NCBI GenBank assembly: GCA_017551845.1
Contig: JAFZKR010000062.1
Span: 1-16,461 of the forward strand
Reading direction: 5' to 3'
Source of the DNA: Bacteroidaceae bacterium
GTDB lineage: Bacteria; Bacteroidota; Bacteroidia; Bacteroidales; Bacteroidaceae
Length of the DNA: 16,461 bases
This document shows positions 6,999 to 13,874 of this stretch, piece by piece. The stretch's first letter is position 1. Each line of letters opens with the position of its first letter. Made by a program: the position numbers and the translations under genes. The notes below the pieces were generated by a model. The model made no database searches and was not told the DNA's origin. It saw only the letters and a program-made list of their open reading frames with translations.

Positions 6999-7005
6999 CA
7001 GCAAA
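6974..7005 (-). promoter_or_regulatory. Promoter of the cyclophilin-like lipoprotein gene
   Basis: On the minus strand, TTTG (complement of 7002-7005) and TACCTTTG (complement of 6974-6981) are separated by 20 bases, an exact Bacteroidota promoter. Transcription would start about 17 bases before the ATG at 6950. Confidence 0.75.
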
Positions 7006-7022
7006 AATTACTGAAGAATAAG

Positions 7023-7928
7023 ATGAAACCAGCACTCGTTGTTCTGGCTGCCGGCATGGGCAGCCGTTATGGTGGACTCAAGCAGCTTGATGCACTTGGC
7101 CCCAGTGGTGAGACAATAATGGATTATTCCGTGTTTGACGCTATCCGTGCAGGGTTCGGCAAGGTGGTGTTCATTATCAGGAAAGATTTTGAGGATGATT
7201 TCCGCCGTCTGGTACTTAGAAAATATGAGGGCCATGTGCAGACTGAAGTGGTTTTCCAAAGTATCAATGACCTGCCGGAAGGTTTCAAATGCCCGGAAGA
7301 CCGCACCAAACCATGGGGTACCAATCATGCAGTGCTTATGGCCAAGGACATTATTAACGAGCCTTTCTGTGTGATCAATGCCGATGATTTTTACGGACGT
7401 GACTGTTTTGCAGTAATGGGTAAGTTTCTAAGTTCTCTTCCAGAAGGGTCAAGGAATGTTTATTCAATGGTAGGCTTCCGCGTAGCCAATACTCTGAGTG
7501 AGAACGGAAAGGTGTCACGTGGCGTATGTGAAGTGAATGCCAAGCATCATCTGACTACCGTTGTGGAGCGCACTGAGATTCTGCGTCGTGAGAACGGTGT
7601 ATGCTATAAAGATGGTGAGGATTGGGTCCGTATTGATGATAATACTCCTGTCTCTATGAATGTTTGGGGATTCACTCCGGATTACATGAAGTATTCTGAA
7701 GAATTCTTCAAGGGATGGCTTCAGGCTAATATCAATGTCCCCAAGTCAGAGTATTTTATCCCACTCATGGTGAATGAGCTGATAAATAACGGTACTGCAA
7801 CTGTAGAGGTTCTTGATACAACTGCCAAGTGGTTCGGTGTAACATACGCTGAGGATCGTCAGGGAGTGGTTGACAAGATTGCAGAACTTGTAAAAGAGGG
7901 CGTATATCCCGCCAGGTTGTTTGCCTGA
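7023..7928 (+). CDS. Sugar-phosphate nucleotidyltransferase-like protein, substrate unknown
   Basis: A 301-residue protein with a Rossmann-like nucleotidyltransferase fold. The nucleotide-binding signature is AAGMGSRYGGLKQ (9-21), with Lys20 as the usual catalytic lysine. NADDFYG at 119-125 supplies the metal-binding Asp region, and KPWGTNHAV (96-104) and SMNVWGF resemble sugar-1-phosphate nucleotidyltransferases. The reaction would be NTP plus sugar phosphate (or phosphocholine-like substrate) to NDP-sugar plus pyrophosphate. No sugar-pathway gene is nearby to name the substrate. An in-frame ATG at 6981 exists, but it lies inside the promoter upstream of the predicted transcript start. I therefore use 7023 (MKPALVVLAAG), where the conserved fold begins. 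First gene of the five-gene run; the ABC-F gene follows 5 bases after its stop. Confidence 0.85.
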   Translation: MKPALVVLAAGMGSRYGGLKQLDALGPSGETIMDYSVFDAIRAGFGKVVFIIRKDFEDDFRRLVLRKYEGHVQTEVVFQSINDLPEGFKCPEDRTKPWGTNHAVLMAKDIINEPFCVINADDFYGRDCFAVMGKFLSSLPEGSRNVYSMVGFRVANTLSENGKVSRGVCEVNAKHHLTTVVERTEILRRENGVCYKDGEDWVRIDDNTPVSMNVWGFTPDYMKYSEEFFKGWLQANINVPKSEYFIPLMVNELINNGTATVEVLDTTAKWFGVTYAEDRQGVVDKIAELVKEGVYPARLFA

Positions 7929-7933
7929 TTAAA

Positions 7934-9859
7934 GTGTTTTCGGTTGAGAATCTTAAAGTAGAGTTCGGGGCTAGCCCACTGTTTCATGATGTCAGCTACG
8001 TGGTAGGTGACAAGGACCGTATTGCCCTTGTAGGCAAGAATGGAGCCGGCAAATCCACCATGCTTAAGATAATCGCCGGCCTGCAGAAACCCACATCTGG
8101 CACCGTCTCCATACCCAAGGAGATGACCATAGGCTATCTGCCGCAGGTAATGAAACTGGCCGATACCCGTACTGTCAGGCAGGAGGCCGAGACAGCTTTT
8201 GAGGACCTGCATAACCTGCAGGCTGAAGTTGAAAGGCTGAACAATCAGTTGGTGGAGCGTACGGATTATGAGAGCGGTGAGTATCACGCACTGATAGACC
8301 GCTTTACCCATGAGAGTGAGCACTACCGGATGATGGGCGGCTGTAATTATCAGGCTGAGCTGGAACAGGCATTGCTTGGTTTGGGATTCCGCAGGGATGA
8401 TTTTGACCGCCCCACCAGTGAGTTCAGCGGCGGTTGGAGAATGCGCATAGAACTTGCCAAGATTCTGCTTCGTCATCCTGATGTGCTGCTGCTTGATGAG
8501 CCTACCAACCATCTGGACATAGAGAGCATACAGTGGCTTGAGGAGTTTCTGGCCAAGCGTTGCAATGCCGTTATCCTGGTCAGTCATGACCGTGCATTCA
8601 TAAACAACGTGACCACCCGCACCATAGAGATATCTTGCGGCGTCATCTATGATTACAAGGTCAAGTACAACGAGTTTGTGGAATTGCGCAAGGAACGCCG
8701 TGAACAGCAGATGCGCGCTTATGAGAACCAGCAGAAGGAGATAGCCGATGCCAAGGAGTTCATAGAACGCTTCCGCTACAAACCCACCAAGGCCGTGCAG
8801 GTACAGAGCCGCCTCAAGATGCTGGAGAAGATAGTGCCCATTGAAATTGATGAGGTGGATAACAAGACCATGCGTCTTAAGTTCCCGCCCTCAATCCGCA
8901 GCGGCAACTATCCCGTGATATGTGAGGGCGTGTCCAAAAGCTACGGTGACCATTGTGTGTTCAGTGGTGTTGACCTGACTATCAAGCGCGGTGAGAAGGT
9001 GGCTTTTGTGGGCCGTAACGGTGAGGGTAAGACAACACTGGTAAAGTGCATTATGGGTGAGATTCCGTTTGACGGAACGCTTACCATAGGCCATAACATA
9101 CAGATAGGCTATTATGCCCAGAACCAGGCACAACTTCTGGATGAGGAGATAACGGTACATGATACCATAGACAATGTGGCTACAGGACCGATACGCACAC
9201 GCATCAATGACATACTGGGTGCGTTTATGTTCGGCGGTGAGGCCGGCCAGAAAAAGGTCAAGGTTCTGTCGGGCGGTGAGCGCAGCCGATTGGCTATGAT
9301 ACGTCTGTTGCTTACGCCAAACAACTTGCTTATACTGGATGAGCCTACCAACCATCTGGATATGGCATCAAAGGATGTGCTCAAGGAGGCAATTCAGGCG
9401 TTTGACGGCACGGTGATTGTGGTCAGTCACGACCGCGAGTTCCTGGACGGGCTGGTAAGCAAGGTCTATGAGTTTGCCGACGGTAAGGTACGTGAGCATC
9501 TGGGTGGAATCTATGACTTCCTCCAGAAGAAGAACCTTGACAACTTGGCCGATATCGGCCGCATGAAGGGAGCTCCCGCGGTACAGGCTACGCAGGATCG
9601 TGCATCGGCTGGCAAGGAGGATTATGAGGCCAAGAAGGAGCAGGAGCGCCGTAAACGCAAGATTGAGAAGAAGATCGCTGACTGCGAAAAGGAGGTTGAA
9701 AGGATATCAAAAGAGATAAAGGATATTGAAGAGTGGCTGTCAACACCAAGCGGAGCGCAGAACTCCGCCATGTTTGAGGCCTACGGCAAGCTCAAGAATG
9801 ACTTGCTTGAGGCTGAAAAACGCTGGGAGGAGGCCATGATGGAAGGAGAGAGTATTTAA
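7934..9859 (+). CDS. ABC-F family ATPase (ribosome-associated translation factor type)
   Basis: A 641-residue protein with two fused ABC ATPase domains and no membrane segments. Domain 1 has Walker A GKNGAGKST (34-42), signature FSGGW (164-168) and Walker B LLLDEP (185-190, Glu189). Domain 2 has GRNGEGKTT (360-368), LSGGE (445-449) and LILDEP (Glu470). The linker between them (about 245-305) carries the FRYKPTKAVQVQSRLKMLEK stretch typical of the tRNA-contacting ABC-F linker. The C-terminus (about 560-640) is a charged coiled coil, as in Uup/YdiF-type members. Known ABC-F proteins bind the ribosomal E site and help stalled or slow translation; some give antibiotic protection. This one looks like a housekeeping type. 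It starts with GTG at 7934 (residues MFSVENLKVEF). Confidence 0.93.
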   Translation: MFSVENLKVEFGASPLFHDVSYVVGDKDRIALVGKNGAGKSTMLKIIAGLQKPTSGTVSIPKEMTIGYLPQVMKLADTRTVRQEAETAFEDLHNLQAEVERLNNQLVERTDYESGEYHALIDRFTHESEHYRMMGGCNYQAELEQALLGLGFRRDDFDRPTSEFSGGWRMRIELAKILLRHPDVLLLDEPTNHLDIESIQWLEEFLAKRCNAVILVSHDRAFINNVTTRTIEISCGVIYDYKVKYNEFVELRKERREQQMRAYENQQKEIADAKEFIERFRYKPTKAVQVQSRLKMLEKIVPIEIDEVDNKTMRLKFPPSIRSGNYPVICEGVSKSYGDHCVFSGVDLTIKRGEKVAFVGRNGEGKTTLVKCIMGEIPFDGTLTIGHNIQIGYYAQNQAQLLDEEITVHDTIDNVATGPIRTRINDILGAFMFGGEAGQKKVKVLSGGERSRLAMIRLLLTPNNLLILDEPTNHLDMASKDVLKEAIQAFDGTVIVVSHDREFLDGLVSKVYEFADGKVREHLGGIYDFLQKKNLDNLADIGRMKGAPAVQATQDRASAGKEDYEAKKEQERRKRKIEKKIADCEKEVERISKEIKDIEEWLSTPSGAQNSAMFEAYGKLKNDLLEAEKRWEEAMMEGESI

Positions 9860-9878
9860 AACAATAAAAAAAAGAGTT

Positions 9879-11912
9879 ATGAAAAAAGTAACATTAATCA
9901 CATTTGCATTAGCAGGAATGGCTATGATTTCTTGTAACAATTCAAAGCAGGGTATTGGCATCAAGATGGAGAATCTTGATCTGAACGCTAAGCCCGGTGA
10001 TGATTTTTTCCAGTTTGCTGACGGAGGTTGGAATGCAGCTCATCCGCTTACTGACGAGTATGCACGTTTTGGCAGCTTCGACCAGCTGGCCGAGGACAAC
10101 CGTGAACAGTTGAAGGGTCTGATTGATGAGATTGTGGCTGCTGACAACGAGCCCGGTTCAAACGCCCAGAAGATAGCTGATCTTTATAAGCTGGTGCTTG
10201 ACACCGCACGCCGTGAGACTGAAGGTTTGGCTCCCATGAAGCCGTGGATTGAAAAGATTGAGGCTGTAAAGGATCGCAAGGAGATATTTCCGCTTATGAC
10301 AGAGTTGGATGTAAATGGTCTGGCCAGCAACTATTTCGGACTGGGTATCGGTGCCGATATGATGGACAGCAAGTCTAACCTTGTAAGCATAGGTCAGGGT
10401 GGTCTGTCACTCGGTGAGAGAGAGTATTACCTGGATAAGGATGAGGCTACCACAGCCATCCGTGAGGCCTTCAAGAAGCACATTGTACGTATGTTCACGC
10501 TTTGCGGCTTTGATGAGAAAGTCGCTCAGAAGAAGATGGAGGATGTGATGTTCATTGAGACCCGCATAGCTGAGAAGTCATATACCAACGTTCAGATGCG
10601 TGATCCTGCTGCCAACTATCACAAGATGCCGTTTGAGCAGCTCAAGAAGGACTTCAAGGGTATAGACTGGCAGGCATATTTTGATGCACTGGGCCTTTAT
10701 GACTGCGACTTTGTAGATGTTGGGCAGCCCGAGCCTATCCATGAAGTTGAAGCTATCCTGGCTCAGGTTCCCGTTGAGGCTCACAAGTCATATATGGAGT
10801 GGCAGCTTATTGACAACTCCGCCTCAAAACTGACTAAGGAACTTGATGATGCCAACTTTGATTTCTACGGCAGGATTTTGAGCGGCCGTCAGGAGCAGCA
10901 GCCCTGGTGGAAGCGTGCTACATCAACAGTAAGTGGCGTTCTGGGTGAGGCCATCGGACAACTTTATGTTGAGAAGTATTTCCCTGCAGAGTCAAAGGAG
11001 CGCATGGTCACTCTGGTAAAGAACCTTCAGATTGCCCTTGGTGAGCGCATTGATGCCCAGGATTGGATGAGTGACAGCACAAAGGCACGTGCACATGAGA
11101 AGCTGGACGCTTTCTATGTTAAGATTGGTTATCCCGACAAGTGGAAGGATTATTCCAAACTAACTATCGATCCCAGCAAGAGCCTGTTTGAGAATACCAT
11201 TGCTGTAACTCATTTCTTCTGGCAGGATAATGTGGAGCGTAAGTACAAGAAGTCGGTTGACAACACTGAGTGGTTCATGACCCCGCAGACTGTAAACGCT
11301 TACTACAATCCTACAACCAATGAGATCTGCTTCCCCGCAGGTATTCTTCAGTATCCGTTCTTTGACATGAGTGCCGATGATGCTTTCAACTACGGTGCAA
11401 TAGGTGTAGTAATTGGCCATGAGATGACTCACGGATTTGATGATCAGGGCCGTCAGTTTGACAAGGAGGGTAACTTTGCCGATTGGTGGGCTCCCGGAGA
11501 TGCCGATAAGTTCAAGGAGCACGTTCAGGTTATAGTGGACCACTTTGACGGTATCAAAGTTCTGCCTGACCTGAATGCCAACGGCTCACTCACACTGGGT
11601 GAGAACATTGCTGACCACGGTGGCTTGATGATTGCTTATCAGGCATTCAAGAACGCCACCAAGGATGCTCCTTTGAAAACTGTGAACGGTTACACTCCTG
11701 AACAGCGCTTCTTTATGGCTTATGCAGGTGTTTGGGCAGGCAACATCCGTGATGAGCAGATTCGCAACCAAACTAAGAGTGATCCTCATTCACTGGGTCG
11801 TTGGCGCGTAAACGGCACACTGCCTCACATTGACGCCTGGTATGATGCATTCGGCATAAAGGAGGGTGATGCACTCTATCTGGCTCCTGAAAAGAGAGCA
11901 AAGATCTGGTAA
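9879..11912 (+). CDS. pepO: M13-family zinc metallopeptidase, lipoprotein (PepO-like)
   Basis: A 677-residue peptidase of the neprilysin/endothelin-converting-enzyme family (M13), which cuts oligopeptides in the periplasm or at the cell surface. The N-terminus is a lipoprotein signal (MKKVTLITFALAGMAMISC, Cys19), so it is membrane-anchored. The M13_N domain spans about 30-420. The catalytic part has substrate-binding NAYY (473-476), the zinc motif HEMTH (514-518, Glu515 catalytic), GENIAD (574-579, third zinc ligand Glu575), HID at 650-652, and the C-terminal Ile-Trp typical of the family. All key residues are intact. It starts 19 bases after the ABC-F gene. Its stop TAA is directly followed by the ATG of a second M13 gene. 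Confidence 0.95.
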   Translation: MKKVTLITFALAGMAMISCNNSKQGIGIKMENLDLNAKPGDDFFQFADGGWNAAHPLTDEYARFGSFDQLAEDNREQLKGLIDEIVAADNEPGSNAQKIADLYKLVLDTARRETEGLAPMKPWIEKIEAVKDRKEIFPLMTELDVNGLASNYFGLGIGADMMDSKSNLVSIGQGGLSLGEREYYLDKDEATTAIREAFKKHIVRMFTLCGFDEKVAQKKMEDVMFIETRIAEKSYTNVQMRDPAANYHKMPFEQLKKDFKGIDWQAYFDALGLYDCDFVDVGQPEPIHEVEAILAQVPVEAHKSYMEWQLIDNSASKLTKELDDANFDFYGRILSGRQEQQPWWKRATSTVSGVLGEAIGQLYVEKYFPAESKERMVTLVKNLQIALGERIDAQDWMSDSTKARAHEKLDAFYVKIGYPDKWKDYSKLTIDPSKSLFENTIAVTHFFWQDNVERKYKKSVDNTEWFMTPQTVNAYYNPTTNEICFPAGILQYPFFDMSADDAFNYGAIGVVIGHEMTHGFDDQGRQFDKEGNFADWWAPGDADKFKEHVQVIVDHFDGIKVLPDLNANGSLTLGENIADHGGLMIAYQAFKNATKDAPLKTVNGYTPEQRFFMAYAGVWAGNIRDEQIRNQTKSDPHSLGRWRVNGTLPHIDAWYDAFGIKEGDALYLAPEKRAKIW

Positions 11913-13874
11913 ATGATAATAAAAGCAGCAGGGATTAAAGAGGACTATCTGGACCGGGGCATGAGCCCCGGCCAAGATTTCTACAGGTTCAGTTGCGGAG
12001 GATGGCTTGATGCCAACCCTCTGCCTGACGACTATCCCAGCTACGGAACTTATGATGAACTGGCTGAGTTAAACCGCCGCCAGCTCAAGGAACTTATAGA
12101 CGGCATCATTGCACAGGATAATCCTGATGGCAGTGATGCAGCCCGTATTGCTGTCCTCTACAATCTGGTGATGGATACTGCACGTCGTGACAGAGAGGGT
12201 ATGGGACCTATCAGACCTTATATTGAACAGATACGCTCCATAAGTAACAGTGAGGAACTTCTCAATACCATGTTGGAGCTAGATCCATATGGTGTGACGG
12301 GTTATTTTGATGTCGGGATAGGTCCGGACCTCAAGGACAGCAAGACAAACATCGTGGGGCTGAGTCAGGGAGGCCTTACCCTTGGAGACAAGGAGTATTA
12401 CACTGACCGCGACCGTCAGACCCAGAACATCCGTAAAGCATTCAAGAAGCATGTGGTGCGTATGCTTATGCTTGCGGGCTATGGCCGTTGGGAGTCTCGT
12501 CAGAGGATGCGTATAATCTGGCGTATTGAGAAACGTCTGGCCAAAGCTTCACGTAATAATGTGCAGTTGCGTGATCCTGCCACAAACTACCATAAATGGT
12601 CTATCGATGAACTCTATGTGCAACTGCCTGGGTTGGATTGGAGAGCATTCTTCAGTAAACTGGGCCTGAACGGAGTGGAGTGGGTTGACGTAGGTCAGCC
12701 TGAAGCCATAATGGAGGCTATCCGTGTTCTGAATGAGGAGTCTATTGAGGATCAGAAGATACTTATGGAATGGCAGATGCTCGACTCTAACGGTACCAGG
12801 CTGGGGCAAGCCTTTGATGATGCTGATTTTGATTTCTATGGCCGTACTCTAAGCGGACAGAAGGAACCAAAACCCATGTGGAAGAGGGCTACATCGGCAG
12901 TAAACGGGACGCTGGGTGATGCAATAGGACGCCTGTATGTGGAGAAATACTTCCCCGCAGGTGCCAAGGAACGTATGATAGAGATGTTCCGCAACCTTAA
13001 ACGTGCGCTTGCCCGCCGTATAGAGGCCCAGGATTGGATGAGTGCTGAAAGCCGGCGTCTGGCACTTGAGAAACTTGAGGCCTTCAAGTTCAAGATAGGC
13101 TATCCCGACAAGTGGCGTGATTATTCCAAAATGGAGATAGACTTTGGTAAGTCTCTCTTTGAGAACAGCGCCTCCATAAGCCGTTACTTCTGGAACGATA
13201 TGGTGGAGCGCAAGTTCAAGAAGCCGGTTGACCAGACTGAGTGGTATATGAATCCGCAGGAAATAAACGCATATTACGATGTCTCAATCAATGAGATATG
13301 CTTCCCTGCCGGTATCTTGCAATATCCGTTCTTCAGCATGGAGGCCGATGACGCCTTCAACTACGGGGCCATCGGAACCATTATGGGACATGAGATGACC
13401 CACGGATTTGATGATGAGGGCCGTCAGTTTGACAAGGAAGGTAATATGCGCAATTGGTGGAGCAAGACTGATACCCGACGTTTCAATCGTCGCGTCAAGG
13501 TGCTGGTGGACTGGTTCAGTGGCATTGAGGTGCTACCGGGCATAAAGGCTAACGGCAAACTAACCTTGGGTGAAAACATAGCGGACCACGGAGGGCTTAC
13601 GGTTGCTCTTGAGGCATTCAAGGAGGTATGCGATGATGAGGTTAAACTGGGCTTTACTCCGCTGCAGCGTTTCTTTATCGCATATGCCTGCACTTGGGCT
13701 GAGAACTGTCGTGACGAGATGATTCTGCAACAGACCAAGAGTGATGAGCATTCCCTGAGTCGTCTGCGTGTTAACGGAGCTCTGCCCCATATTGACGAAT
13801 GGTACGATGCTTTTGGGGTAACAGAAAAAGATTCTATGTATATTGCACCCGCAAATAGGGTACATATCTGGTAA
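11913..13874 (+). CDS. Second M13-family zinc metallopeptidase, no export signal (tandem paralog)
   Basis: A 653-residue paralog of the preceding gene, alignable almost end to end. The zinc site is intact: NAYY (452-455), HEMTH (493-497, Glu494), GENIAD (553-558, Glu554), HID at 626-628, C-terminal HIW. Unlike the first copy it has no signal peptide or lipobox. The start MIIKAAGIKEDYLDRGMSPG runs almost directly into the region equivalent to residue 30 onward of the first protein. No farther upstream start is possible because the first gene's stop abuts the ATG. By sequence it should be cytoplasmic, unusual for M13. It is more arginine-rich than its partner, for example Arg192, 196, 198, 200, 204 and 208. 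Same frame as both neighbours. Function: oligopeptide cleavage, perhaps of internal peptides (inference). Confidence 0.93.
   Translation: MIIKAAGIKEDYLDRGMSPGQDFYRFSCGGWLDANPLPDDYPSYGTYDELAELNRRQLKELIDGIIAQDNPDGSDAARIAVLYNLVMDTARRDREGMGPIRPYIEQIRSISNSEELLNTMLELDPYGVTGYFDVGIGPDLKDSKTNIVGLSQGGLTLGDKEYYTDRDRQTQNIRKAFKKHVVRMLMLAGYGRWESRQRMRIIWRIEKRLAKASRNNVQLRDPATNYHKWSIDELYVQLPGLDWRAFFSKLGLNGVEWVDVGQPEAIMEAIRVLNEESIEDQKILMEWQMLDSNGTRLGQAFDDADFDFYGRTLSGQKEPKPMWKRATSAVNGTLGDAIGRLYVEKYFPAGAKERMIEMFRNLKRALARRIEAQDWMSAESRRLALEKLEAFKFKIGYPDKWRDYSKMEIDFGKSLFENSASISRYFWNDMVERKFKKPVDQTEWYMNPQEINAYYDVSINEICFPAGILQYPFFSMEADDAFNYGAIGTIMGHEMTHGFDDEGRQFDKEGNMRNWWSKTDTRRFNRRVKVLVDWFSGIEVLPGIKANGKLTLGENIADHGGLTVALEAFKEVCDDEVKLGFTPLQRFFIAYACTWAENCRDEMILQQTKSDEHSLSRLRVNGALPHIDEWYDAFGVTEKDSMYIAPANRVHIW

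Noticed and set aside
6981..7022. Alternative upstream start for the nucleotidyltransferase
   Set aside because: This ATG lies within the predicted promoter, ahead of the transcript start, and adds 14 residues before a conserved N-terminus.
7859..8587. 242-codon open frame on the minus strand
   Set aside because: It lies opposite the ABC-F gene, whose protein is clearly real; the minus-strand translation shows no recognisable motif or promoter.
8891..9355. 154-codon open frame on the minus strand
   Set aside because: Antisense shadow of ABC-F domain 2, with composition unlike a real protein.
9879..13874. One M13 gene broken by a stop codon, or a sequencing error
   Set aside because: Each half is a complete M13 protein with its own zinc site and C-terminal Ile-Trp, so these are two full genes.
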